Source of the DNA: JAGQRJ01 sp041402045
Lineage (GTDB): Bacteria > Planctomycetota > J058
Assembly: GCA_041402045.1 (NCBI GenBank)
Contig: JAWKSZ010000015.1
Span: forward strand, 62,001-126,000
Direction of reading: 5' to 3'
DNA: 64,000 nucleotides
Below, piece after piece: positions 55,670 to 63,604 of this stretch. Under the pieces are notes generated by a model. That model did not search any database and was not told where the DNA came from. It saw only the letters and a program-made list of their open reading frames with translations. The position numbers and the translations under genes are program-made. Within the stretch, counting starts at the first letter, position 1; every line of letters starts with the position of its first letter.

Positions 55670-56256
55670 GCGTCCCGCCCGCAGGCCATGCGCTCGATCA
55701 GCTCGCACACGATATGCCCGATCGCGAGGTGGCACTCCTGAATGTGCGAGGTGACCGTGGACGGCACGAGCACCGCCGCGTCGGCCTGGGCGCGGCAGGT
55801 GCCGCCCTCGCCGGCCGAGAACAGCACGCGGCGCATGCCGCGCCGACCGGCCTCCTCCAGCGCGGCGAGCACGTTCTTGCTGTTGCCGCTGGTCGTGATC
55901 CCCACGAGCACGTCGCCCTCCTGGCCCAGGGCCTCGACCTGCCGCGCGAAGATCCGCTCGAAGCTGTAGTCGTTGGCGCAGGCGGTGAGCAGCGACGTGT
56001 CCGTGGTCAGCGCGAGCGAGGCCAGCGCCGGGCGCTCGAAGTCGCTGCTCAGCCGGACCACGAGCTCGGTGGCGAAGTGCTGGCTGTCAGCGGCGCTCCC
56101 GCCGTTGCCGCACCACAGGATCTTCTTCCGCGCGCGCACGGCCTCGGCCAGGACCTCCGCCGCCGCGACGATCGCGGCCTTCTGGGACTCGAGCAGGCGC
56201 TCCTTGGTGCGCGCGCTCTCGGTCAGGCGCGCCTCGACGACGGCTTCGGGCTCCAC
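55666..56256 (-). CDS. gmhA: SIS-domain sugar isomerase, phosphoheptose isomerase type
   Basis: A 196-aa protein. ILWCGNGGSAADSQHFATELVVRLSSDFERPALASLALTTD spans the phosphosugar site across the subunit interface and is close to GmhA/DiaA (CGNGGSAADAQHFAAEL in GmhA). VLVGITTSGNSKNVLAAL is the SIS core, and HIQECHLAIGHIVCELIE carries the GmhA-type His and Glu. The expected reaction is sedoheptulose-7-phosphate to D-glycero-D-manno-heptose-7-phosphate for LPS heptose. GTG 56256 with GAGGAGG is preferred over the upstream ATG 56313. Confidence 0.75.
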   Translation of the reverse strand: MEPEAVVEARLTESARTKERLLESQKAAIVAAAEVLAEAVRARKKILWCGNGGSAADSQHFATELVVRLSSDFERPALASLALTTDTSLLTACANDYSFERIFARQVEALGQEGDVLVGITTSGNSKNVLAALEEAGRRGMRRVLFSAGEGGTCRAQADAAVLVPSTVTSHIQECHLAIGHIVCELIERMACGRDA

Positions 56257-56298
56257 GGGACCTCCTCGGCGGGAACGATACCCGATCGGGCCGGCCGC

Positions 56299-56413
56299 GG
56301 ACATCCGGTTCACCGGGAGCGCCGGCTACGTCCCGGGCAAGGTCAAGCTCCTGCCGGGTCAGGAGTTGACACAGGAAGATCGTCCCGCCGGAATCTGGGG
56401 AGGCGGTGCCTAA
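56299..56413 (+). other. Protein-like fragment without a start, in a 320-bp gap
   Basis: An open stretch reads DIRFTGSAGYVPGKVKLL and ends PAGIWGGGA at TAA 56413. It looks like the C-terminus of a lost gene, but has no start codon or ribosome site. The rest of the gap (56257-56576) is less GC-rich than its surroundings and presumably carries the promoter of the glycoside hydrolase gene, which could not be pinned down. Confidence 0.3.
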
Positions 56414-56576
56414 GTGAGCCGCTTCTGTTCCCCATTCCGACCTGCAACGCCCCTGCGGCGACGCACAAGCAGCTGTGCAAGAAAGACTTGCGACCTAGCG
56501 AGAGACGTTTCTGGAATTCGGGCTAATGGGCCTGCTGTGCGCTACCAATCCCTCCCTGGAGAGAGAGAGCGTTGGC

Positions 56577-59195
56577 ATGAACCGCGCAACGAGCCTGGTG
56601 GTTGCGCTCGCGATCGGGACCGTCGGAGCCCAAGAGCTCCACCACGTGGACCCCACCCGCGAGGCCCAGGTCCCGATCTCGGGCTGGCCCACCTACGTCG
56701 AGAACCTCACCGTCGGGAGCCCCGTCGCCGACTTCGGCAGCCACGCCGGGGTCAAGGCCAGCGTCACCTTCGACGCCCCGGTCCCCGCCCACGCCTTCCT
56801 GAACACCGCGCACTACAGCGGCTTCCAGGCCGTGGCCAGCCAGGTCGACCAGTCCTTCCTGTTCTTCGCCGAAGGCGAGCGCGCGCTCCTGGCCCCCGCA
56901 GCCCAGCGCCGGGTCGAGTTCCACCCCTGGGGCTGGGAAGAGACCGCCCTCGGCGACGGGCTCGTGGCCCGGGGCGCGGTCACGACCCTGGCCACCGACG
57001 TGTTCCTGATCACCGCGCGGATCACGAACCTCACCCCGCGCACCCGCACCCTCTCGCCGCGGCTGGGCTTCCTCGACGACGGCGACGGGATCCACGAGGG
57101 CATGCACCCGCTGCACCTCTCGGGGATCCGCCGCTGGAGCGCCAAGCTGCGCAAGCAGACCCAGGACGTCGAGCTCGGCTTCCGCCGCGGCACCTGGATC
57201 GAGCTCTTCGCCTGGGACCGCCAGCGCTTCGCGCGGCGGATCGCCAGCTCGCCGGCGCCGGTCAAGGTCCGCCGCGGGCTCGAGCCCTTCGTGAAGAAGG
57301 CCGGCCGCTGGGCGCGTACGATCGAGCTCGAGGCCCGGACCCTCGGTCCCGGAGCGTCCATGGACGTGGGGATCGTGATCGGCTGCGGGGCGCGCGACGA
57401 CGAGGCGGTCGCGCGGCTCGCGGCGACCCGCGCCGCCGTGGAGCGGCCCTGGGCCGCGCTGGAGGGGATCCGCGCCGGCTGGGCCCGCGACCTCGCCGCG
57501 CTGCCCACGCCCCACGTGGAGGGCGCCGACGCGCAGCGGATCTACCAGCTCGCCTACACCGGGCTGCGCATGAACCGCTACGCGCCCCGCGACCGGCTGC
57601 AGGCGACCTTCAACACCGCGGCCAAGATCCACTTCAACGCGTTCTACGTGTGGGACGTGGCGATCGCCGCGCTGGGTGAGTCCAACTGGGACCCCGCCCT
57701 CGCCCGCGGCATGCTCGGCGAGCTGTTCCGCGCCCAGCTCCCGGAAGGCCACCTGCACTACGCGGTGGGCCCCGACCAGAAGCCGGTGAGCGGGTTCATT
57801 CGCGGCACGAGCCAGCCGCCGATCCACGGCTGGGTGGTCGAGCGCGTGCGCGAGCGCAGCGAGCTCGACGAGGCGCAGCTCCGCCCCTGGCTCGAGGAGA
57901 TCTACGGGCGCAGCCGCGACTACCTCGAGTTCTTCGACCGCAAGCGCGACCAGGACGGCGACCGGATCTACGGGTTCAAGAACGCGCTCGAGACCGGCTG
58001 GGACGACACCCCGCGCTACCCGGGCCTGCACCCGGCGCCCGAGATCAACCTCTTCGGCAAGAAGGTCGTGCTCGGCAACCTCTCGGGGCTGCTCCCGGTG
58101 AAGAACGTCGAGGCCCTGGACCTCAACGCCTGGCTCACGAGCTACTACAGCTCCATGGGGCGCTGGGCCGAGGACCTGGGCCGGCCGGCGGAGGCCGCGG
58201 AGTGGCGCGAGCGCTCCCGCGTGCTCGCCCAGGAGATCGACGACCAGCTCTGGGACCCCGTGACCCAGAGCTACCGCGACCTGAGCGAGACGAAGGGCGA
58301 GCGCACCCACGTGCGCGTCGACACCCCCGTGGTCGCCTGGCCCCTGTTCCAGGGGATCGCCCGCGACCCCGAGCGGATCCGCGCCGTGGTCGAGGGCTAC
58401 CTCCTGAACCCCGACAAGGCCTTCGGCGACCCCGACGACCCGCAGCGCCCCTGGTTCCCGGTGCCCAGCGTGGCCTACGACGACCCGGAGTACGACCACG
58501 AGCTCGACGGCTACTACTGGCGCGGCCAGAGCTGGCTCGTGCCCGCCTACGCCGCCTGCGAGGCGCTGTTCAAGTACGGCTGGGAGGACGAGTCCCGCGA
58601 GCTCCGCCGGCGCCTGCTGCGCGGGATCACCAAGGCGCACACCGGCGGGATCTACGAGACCTACGACGCGCTCTCCAGCCGGATCGGCTTCGGCTCGGGC
58701 AGCCTCACCGGCGCCGGCGAGCCCGCGGCGTTCCTGATCGGGCTCTCCACCGGCCCGGTGAGCGAGCTGCTCCTCAGCCGCCATGAGCGCGAGCGCCTGG
58801 TCAAGCCCACCGACGCCCGGGTCGAGGGCTACGTCCACGACGTGCGCGAGCTCGTCAGCGACCGCCCGCTGCTCGAGGTGGCCTTCGCCCCCCGCGCCTT
58901 CGTGCCCCTCACCCGCTTCGCGACCCGCGACGGCGCGCCGCTCCTCGCGCCCAGCGCCGCGGGCTTCGAGCTCGAGCTCACGGACCCCGCCGGCAACCTG
59001 CCCGCGGGTCCCACCCGAGTCACGCTCTACGGACGCGCCGGCTGGAGCGTCTACGGAGAAGGCCAGGGGCCGACGGTCGCGATCCGCGGTCAGACCGTGG
59101 GTCCCGACCTGGTGCTCGAGCTGGAGCGCACGGATCAGAGCCGCTTCGCGCGCTACCGGATCCTGCCGCCCGGAGCGTCCCTCACCGAGGAGTAA
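56577..59195 (+). CDS. Secreted glycoside hydrolase, GH63/MGH1-like (alpha/alpha)6 barrel
   Basis: An 872-aa protein with a signal peptide (cut near VGAQE); ATG 56577 is set by GGAGAGAGAG. Residues to about 260 form a beta-sandwich; the (alpha/alpha)6 barrel at about 325-700 has KIHFNAFYVWDVAIAAL, GFKNALETGWDDTPRY and DGYYWRGQSWLVPAY, motifs shared with GH63, mannosylglycerate and trehalase-type glucosidases (catalytic acids are likely the D of WDV and an E in a later helix). A C-terminal beta domain follows. It probably trims an oligosaccharide outside the cytoplasm. The exact family is not certain. Confidence 0.8.
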   Translation: MNRATSLVVALAIGTVGAQELHHVDPTREAQVPISGWPTYVENLTVGSPVADFGSHAGVKASVTFDAPVPAHAFLNTAHYSGFQAVASQVDQSFLFFAEGERALLAPAAQRRVEFHPWGWEETALGDGLVARGAVTTLATDVFLITARITNLTPRTRTLSPRLGFLDDGDGIHEGMHPLHLSGIRRWSAKLRKQTQDVELGFRRGTWIELFAWDRQRFARRIASSPAPVKVRRGLEPFVKKAGRWARTIELEARTLGPGASMDVGIVIGCGARDDEAVARLAATRAAVERPWAALEGIRAGWARDLAALPTPHVEGADAQRIYQLAYTGLRMNRYAPRDRLQATFNTAAKIHFNAFYVWDVAIAALGESNWDPALARGMLGELFRAQLPEGHLHYAVGPDQKPVSGFIRGTSQPPIHGWVVERVRERSELDEAQLRPWLEEIYGRSRDYLEFFDRKRDQDGDRIYGFKNALETGWDDTPRYPGLHPAPEINLFGKKVVLGNLSGLLPVKNVEALDLNAWLTSYYSSMGRWAEDLGRPAEAAEWRERSRVLAQEIDDQLWDPVTQSYRDLSETKGERTHVRVDTPVVAWPLFQGIARDPERIRAVVEGYLLNPDKAFGDPDDPQRPWFPVPSVAYDDPEYDHELDGYYWRGQSWLVPAYAACEALFKYGWEDESRELRRRLLRGITKAHTGGIYETYDALSSRIGFGSGSLTGAGEPAAFLIGLSTGPVSELLLSRHERERLVKPTDARVEGYVHDVRELVSDRPLLEVAFAPRAFVPLTRFATRDGAPLLAPSAAGFELELTDPAGNLPAGPTRVTLYGRAGWSVYGEGQGPTVAIRGQTVGPDLVLELERTDQSRFARYRILPPGASLTEE

Positions 59196-59224
59196 CCGCA
59201 GCGTCTCTGAGAGGAAGGAAGACC

Positions 59225-59938
59225 ATGCACTACCGTTCTGTACTGACCCTGACCGCGCTCTGCGCCTTGCCCCTGGCCCAGGCCCAGACCAAGGAGGAGC
59301 TGAAGCGCGACATCGTCGAGCTCAAGGAGCGCCTCGAGCGCGCCGCGCGCTGGCGCACGTCCGACGAGGCCGTGCACCAGGAGAAGCTCCGCGAGGCGAG
59401 CCAACAGGTCGAGCGCGAGCGCGAGCGGATCGCCGACTACTCGCGCATGGTCGACACCCTGCACAAGCAGCGCGAGGCAGACATGCGCCGGGAGGCGGAG
59501 CGACTCGCGCGCGAGGAGGAGTGGCGGGTCAGCGTCGACGAAGAGCGCCGCTGGCTGGAGAACCAGGTCCGCTCTCGCGCCGCCGCCAACGCGGCCTTGG
59601 TCAAAGCGCTGATCGCCAACCACGCCGTGCTCCGCGCCAAGGGGCTGGAGGTCCCCGGGGAGACGGAGGCCCGCCGTAAGCTCGCGCTCCCCTTCGGGAT
59701 CGAGCTCCAGGCGCCCCGCTCCCTGGGAGAGGTCCTCGGCGAGCTGAGCGAGAAGCTGGGGCTCGAGGTCGCGTTCCTCGACGACGAGCTCACGGGGTTC
59801 CCGATCGGAGCCCTGAGCGTGAAGCCTGCGCCGGTCACCGAGCTCCTGGACGCGATCGTGGGGGCGGTCTACGGCACCGAGCGCAAGGTCCGCTGGCGGG
59901 TCGAAGGCGCCTATCTCGTGATCGAAGAGGTCCGCTAG
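59225..59938 (+). CDS. Periplasmic coiled-coil protein with STN-like C-terminal domain
   Basis: A 237-aa protein with a signal peptide (cut near AQAQT). Residues 25-130 are a long charged coiled coil (RERIADYSRMVDTLHKQREA). Residues about 155-237 are a small alpha/beta domain (VLGELSEKLGLEVAFLDDEL, VTELLDAIVGAVYG, YLVIEEV) like the STN/secretin N-domains that plug into outer-membrane channels. GAGAGGAAGG precedes the ATG, 29 bp after the glycoside hydrolase stop. Function unknown; possibly scaffolding in the periplasm. Confidence 0.72.
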   Translation: MHYRSVLTLTALCALPLAQAQTKEELKRDIVELKERLERAARWRTSDEAVHQEKLREASQQVERERERIADYSRMVDTLHKQREADMRREAERLAREEEWRVSVDEERRWLENQVRSRAAANAALVKALIANHAVLRAKGLEVPGETEARRKLALPFGIELQAPRSLGEVLGELSEKLGLEVAFLDDELTGFPIGALSVKPAPVTELLDAIVGAVYGTERKVRWRVEGAYLVIEEVR

Positions 59939-60495
59939 CGCGGTCCGCCGAGCGGAGGCGGCGGCCGCCCGCCCGGTCCACCCGGGGGCGGCCCGCCGGG
60001 CCCACCCGGCCCGCGGTCGTGGCGCTCGAGCTGCTTGCGCCGCTCCTCGAGTCGGGCGAACTGGGCGTCGTCGAGCACCTCGCGCAGCTCGGCGTCCGCC
60101 CGGTCGCGGAGCGCGCTCAAGCGCTCGCGGCGCTCCCGCTCCACCGCGTCGAACTCGGGGCGGTAGCGCTCGAAGATCGCGCGCACCTCCTGGGCCTGCG
60201 CGACGTCGAGCTGGAGCTCCTCGACCAGGTGGTCGACGGGGTCGCCCTTGGGCGGCCCCGGGCGCCGCCCGCCGTAGAGCCGCCAGCCCAGCGGCGGCAG
60301 CGCCGCCCCGACCACCAGGAGCGCTTCCCGTCCGGCCTGGTCGAGGTGTGTTGGCTCACCGGGCCGGGCGACTTTCCGGAGCCCACCGTCAGGCGTGGGT
60401 AAAACTCGACGCCCCGTGGGGCGCGCCCCCCCCCGCACCCGCCTGGCAAAGCGACGCCTGCCCGGTAGGTTGCCCGCCAAGGAGGAGGATTCCAT
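59935..60495 (-). CDS. Spy/CpxP-like periplasmic helical protein with PGG tail
   Basis: Ends at 59935; its start is uncertain. ATG 60495 gives 186 aa but overlaps the ribosome site of the divergent gene and codes a first 60 residues rich in Arg. The credible part begins near 60340 with a hydrophobic segment (REALLVVGAALPPLGWRL), then VEELQLDVAQAQEVRAIFERYRPEFD and a second helix with LDDAQFARLEERRKQ, the layout of periplasmic CpxP/Spy/LTxxQ proteins. The tail is a GPGGPGGPPPG repeat. A chaperone or metal-stress sensing role is inferred from fold only. Confidence 0.55.
   Translation of the reverse strand: MESSSLAGNLPGRRRFARRVRGGARPTGRRVLPTPDGGLRKVARPGEPTHLDQAGREALLVVGAALPPLGWRLYGGRRPGPPKGDPVDHLVEELQLDVAQAQEVRAIFERYRPEFDAVERERRERLSALRDRADAELREVLDDAQFARLEERRKQLERHDRGPGGPGGPPPGGPGGRPPPPLGGPR
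60444..60471 (+). promoter_or_regulatory. Possible promoter of the 60494 gene
   Basis: TGGCAA (60444-60449) and TAGGTT (60466-60471) are 16 bp apart, the same -35 sequence and spacing as at 41978. The leader carries AAGGAGGAGG before the ATG at 60494. Confidence 0.45.
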
Positions 60496-60904
60496 GGGAT
60501 TGAAAGAACGTCGCGCGCTGAAGGCGTTTCAGGACGAGCACTTCGCCGCGCAGAAGAAGCGGATCGACGACGCTGCGGGCTTCGAGGTCGACCTCGACAT
60601 GGACTGGGACTCGCTAGTCGACCCCACGTACCTGCACATGATCAACGAGACCTGGCCCAAGGTGTACTTCGACCCGACCGTGGCCGCGCTCGAGGCCGTG
60701 GGCGTGGACGCCATGGGCAAGGAGGCCCTGCAAGAGGGCCTGAAGAAGGTCGTGTTCAAGAACGCGTCCGACTGCAGCACCGCCGGCCGCTGCGCGACCT
60801 TCAGCGACGGCGTGCTCACCGTCGACCACAAGCCGTTCACCAACGTCGACTACGTGAAGGACCGCGCCAAGGCGATCCAGGACGTGCTCGAGGACGGGCT
60901 CTGA
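60494..60904 (+). CDS. Conserved-looking small protein of unknown function
   Basis: A 136-aa soluble acidic protein with a strong ribosome site (AAGGAGGAGG). It has an N-terminal helix (ERRALKAFQDEHFAAQKKRIDDAAGF), a central region with DLDMDWDSLVDPTYLHMINETWPKVYFDP, and a small alpha/beta end (DGVLTVDHKPFTNVDYVKDR). Two cysteines lie in NASDCSTAGRCA. No domain recognised. Its stop overlaps a predicted CTG start of the next gene (CTGA). Confidence 0.8.
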   Translation: MGLKERRALKAFQDEHFAAQKKRIDDAAGFEVDLDMDWDSLVDPTYLHMINETWPKVYFDPTVAALEAVGVDAMGKEALQEGLKKVVFKNASDCSTAGRCATFSDGVLTVDHKPFTNVDYVKDRAKAIQDVLEDGL

Positions 60905-61587
60905 GCGACCTCGAGCAGCTCCCCGCGGTCGCGCCGCGCCGGGTCCTGGACGCGCTCACGCGCGCGCGGGCCAAGGGCGGAGCGGCCGCGGAGGTGACCC
61001 TCGGCCTCGCGTCCGGGGCGTCCCTGCGGGGCGCTCCGCTGGCGCTGACCGACGGAGTCCTGACCCTCTCGGTCCCCCAAACCGCCGGACGCGGAGCCGA
61101 CCTGGTCTACCTCGAGGTCGCCCGCGTCGAGTCCCTGCGGGTGCACGCGGCCGACGAGGTCGCGCACCTGCTGACCTTCGGCGCGGTCGACTTGCCGACG
61201 CCCCCGCCGCGCGACGCCCCCGAGGCCCCGACTCGGCTCAAGCTGCGCCGGGCGGTCGAGGCCTTGAGTCAGCGCGCGGCCCACGAGCTCGGGCTGCGCC
61301 TGGAGCTGGAGCCCGAGTTCCTCGAGGGCCTGCTCGAGTCCGAGGCCGAAGCCCGGCGGGTGACCGCGCAGGTGAGCGAGGACGTGTTCCAGGCGCTGCA
61401 AGTCCTCGCCGCGGACCCCGACGCCCAGGAGTCCCTCGCCCCCTTGGCCGTCGTGCGCCTGGGCGCGGGACCGCTCGCGGCCCGCGCCGACGGCGACACC
61501 CTGCGGATCACGTTTCAGGCGGCCCTGGGCCTCGGCGGGCGCCCCGCCCCCGACGCCCTCGTGGACGCCCTCATGACCGCGCTCTGA
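60901..61587 (+). CDS. Unknown protein probably started at CTG
   Basis: A frame from CTG 60901 (228 aa) reads LSDLEQLPAVAPRRVLDALTRA before the first GTG (60994), and this stretch looks coding. The CTG overlaps the preceding TGA by four bases, the same arrangement as the GTGA junctions elsewhere in the window, which makes CTG a plausible rare start. The protein has beta-rich segments (GVLTLSV, DLVYLEVARVESLRV) and a helical C-terminus. No domain recognised; no signal peptide. If GTG 60994 is used, 197 aa result. Confidence 0.65.
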   Translation: MSDLEQLPAVAPRRVLDALTRARAKGGAAAEVTLGLASGASLRGAPLALTDGVLTLSVPQTAGRGADLVYLEVARVESLRVHAADEVAHLLTFGAVDLPTPPPRDAPEAPTRLKLRRAVEALSQRAAHELGLRLELEPEFLEGLLESEAEARRVTAQVSEDVFQALQVLAADPDAQESLAPLAVVRLGAGPLAARADGDTLRITFQAALGLGGRPAPDALVDALMTAL

Positions 61588-61605
61588 CCCACGCTCGCTA
61601 CGTGC

Positions 61606-61644
61606 GACGGGCCGCGAACGCCTACACAGCGTTCGCGGCCCGTC
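61606..61644 (+). terminator. Strong hairpin after the 60901 gene
   Basis: GACGGGCCGCGAACGC pairs perfectly over 16 bp with its complement around CTACACA, 18 bp past the stop. The outer ACGTG/CACGT sequences extend the stem with a two-base bulge. Confidence 0.75.
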
Positions 61645-61702
61645 ACGTGCAGAGAGACAGAGGAAGAGGTGAGTGGTCAGCGCGCGAAGCGCGCGAGCCG
61701 AC

Positions 61703-62014
61703 GACGAGGAACCGGGGAGAGCCCAGCCTTCGTCCCTGCGGCCCGCCCGGCGAGCGGCGAAGCCGCGAGCGCGCAGCGCGCGAAGCGCGCGAGCCCCTTG
61801 GGGTGAGCCCGAGGGGCTTTGCCCCGAGGGCGAGGGGCTTGGAAGGCCCCTGAAGCTGGACGAGGAACCAGGGAGAGCCCAGCCTTCGTCCCTGCGGCCC
61901 GCCCGGCGAGCGGCGAAGCCGCGAGCGCGCAGCGCGCGAAGCGCGCGAGCCCCTTGGGGGTGAGCCCGAGGGGCTTTGCCCCGAGGGCGAGGGGGCCTTG
62001 GAAAGGCCCCCTGA
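61703..62014. repeat. 156-bp tandem duplication of hairpin-rich sequence
   Basis: Copy one spans 61703-61858 and copy two 61859 to about 62014, each starting GACGAGGAACC and holding GCGAGCGGCGAAGCCGCGAG, GCGCGAAGCGCGC and GAGCCCCTTGGGG followed by GGGGCTTTGCCCCGAGG. Each copy ends in a GGA-loop hairpin. The CCCCTTGGGG ... GGGGCTTTGCC block and the GAA-loop hairpins are shared with the array at 28.6-29.2 kb. The 433-bp gap (61588-62020) holds no gene. Confidence 0.85.
61990..62012 (-). terminator. Hairpin terminator of the DUF4397 gene
   Basis: AGGGGGCCTT pairs with AAGGCCCCCT around a GGA loop, eight bases past the stop at 62021. It matches the terminator design at 29274. Confidence 0.6.
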
Positions 62015-62020
62015 AACCAG

Positions 62021-63397
62021 CTAGCGATCGGCGAGCAGGATCGCGCCGAAGGCGTTCGAGCGCGGCGCAGGGTCGACGGCGATCGCGGTGCGGATCTGCC
62101 CCGCGCCGAGGGTCAAGGCGCCGGTGTCGATCGCCACCGCCAGGCTCCCGGCCACGGTGATCCGCACCCGGTAGTCGCCGGCGGGTACCTCGAGGTAGCC
62201 GGACGCCTGGAGGAAGGTGACGTTGGTCAGGGTCGGGGTCGCGCCGGCCAGGCTCGCGGCGGGGGCGGTCACATAGATATCGACCGGTCCTGCGCTGGGG
62301 GAGCCGTGCACCAGGCGCAGCTTGACGTTGCCGGCGGCAGGCGGGGTGGTGTCGTCCTCGAGGACCAGGGCGCCGATCTGGCTGACGCGGCCCACCGCGA
62401 TCACCGTCGACTCGGTCCCGGGGAGCACGGCCAGCGAGGCGTCGATCACCGAGGTCGAGCTGTTGGCAGGGTTGACCTGAACGCGGGTCTGACCGGCCAG
62501 GGCGTCGAGGTAGCCCGAGGCCTGACGGTAGGTCACCCCCGCCGCGACCACGGCGCCGTTGACCAGGGCGTCGACCGCCGGGGCGTCGGGGGAGGCGTGC
62601 ACCACCCGCAGCCGAGCGACCTGATCCACGAGCTCGAGGGTCGGGGTGTTCGAGTCGCCGGTCAGGGCGACCAGGCTCACCGGCGAGAACCCGGCGGCGG
62701 TGTCGACGGCGACGAGGGTCAGGTTCGAGCCGGGGGCCAGGGACACGGCGCCCGAGTCGTAGACCACGGTGGGCTGGCCGGCCGGGGTCAGGCGAGCGCG
62801 GTAGTCGCCGGCGGGGACGTCGAGGAAGCCCGAGGCGTCCTTGAAGGACACCCCCGCCAGGGTCGGGGTCGCGCCGCTCAGGTCGTCGCCCGGAGCGGTG
62901 ACGTAGACGTCGACCTGCCCAGCGGTCGGTGACCCGTGGACCACCCGCAGGCGCACGTCGCCGGGGGCGGGGTCGCTGGCGTCGTCGACGAGGAGCAGCG
63001 GCTCGATCGCGCTCAGGGGTCCGACGGCGATCGCGGTGTAGACGCCGTCGGCGTCGAGGGTCGGGGTCACGTCGATCACGGTCGTGGTCGTGCCCGCGGC
63101 GTTGACCTTCAGGTTGCGGGCGCCGGCGGGGACGTCGAGGTAACCCGAGCCGGCCTTGTAGGGGACGCCGGCCAGCGCCACCGCGTCGTCGACGAGCACG
63201 TCGACCGCGGGCGCGTCGGGGGAGGCGTGCAGCACGCGCACCTTGGCCGTCGCGGCCTGAGTGCTCGGCGTCGCCGTCGACGAGGACGAGGTGCCTTGGG
63301 TGGCGGTCGCGCGCGAGCGCTCGTTGTTGCCGCAGCCGACGACGCAGATCAGGGACAGACTGAGGGCGCACAGCGCCACGGGGGCCTTCGAGTTCAT
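62021..63397 (-). CDS. Lipoprotein with four DUF4397 repeats
   Basis: A 458-aa protein with lipobox VVGC (Cys about 22) and a Ser/Thr-rich tether. Four beta-sandwich DUF4397 domains follow: each begins (V/L)RV(L/V)H(A/G)SP(D/T)A and contains SG(Y/F)L(D/E)VPAG and an IAVG strand. They alternate between two subtypes (HASPDAPAVDVLV and HGSPTAGQVDVYV), so the four arose by duplication of a two-domain unit. Probably a surface or periplasmic structural protein. AGGAT precedes the ATG. Confidence 0.9.
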   Translation of the reverse strand: MNSKAPVALCALSLSLICVVGCGNNERSRATATQGTSSSSTATPSTQAATAKVRVLHASPDAPAVDVLVDDAVALAGVPYKAGSGYLDVPAGARNLKVNAAGTTTTVIDVTPTLDADGVYTAIAVGPLSAIEPLLLVDDASDPAPGDVRLRVVHGSPTAGQVDVYVTAPGDDLSGATPTLAGVSFKDASGFLDVPAGDYRARLTPAGQPTVVYDSGAVSLAPGSNLTLVAVDTAAGFSPVSLVALTGDSNTPTLELVDQVARLRVVHASPDAPAVDALVNGAVVAAGVTYRQASGYLDALAGQTRVQVNPANSSTSVIDASLAVLPGTESTVIAVGRVSQIGALVLEDDTTPPAAGNVKLRLVHGSPSAGPVDIYVTAPAASLAGATPTLTNVTFLQASGYLEVPAGDYRVRITVAGSLAVAIDTGALTLGAGQIRTAIAVDPAPRSNAFGAILLADR

Positions 63398-63604
63398 GGG
63401 GATCCTTCTTCTTCCTTGGCAGCGGCCTCACCGCCGCCTCTCGCTTCCACCCCCCTTACGCGAACGCCCTGGAACTCGGATCACACTCTTTTCGAACTCG
63501 ACTCTTTGCAGAGAGGGCCAACCTAAGTCCCTAGTTGGCGGTCCTCGCTTCGCGGATCTTCTCTTCGCAGAACCCTCCTTCGCTTTCGTTCGTGTTGATC
63601 AGCA

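Noticed and set aside
56299..56413. Small gene upstream of the glycoside hydrolase
   Set aside because: Protein-like but without a start codon or ribosome site; listed only as a possible remnant.
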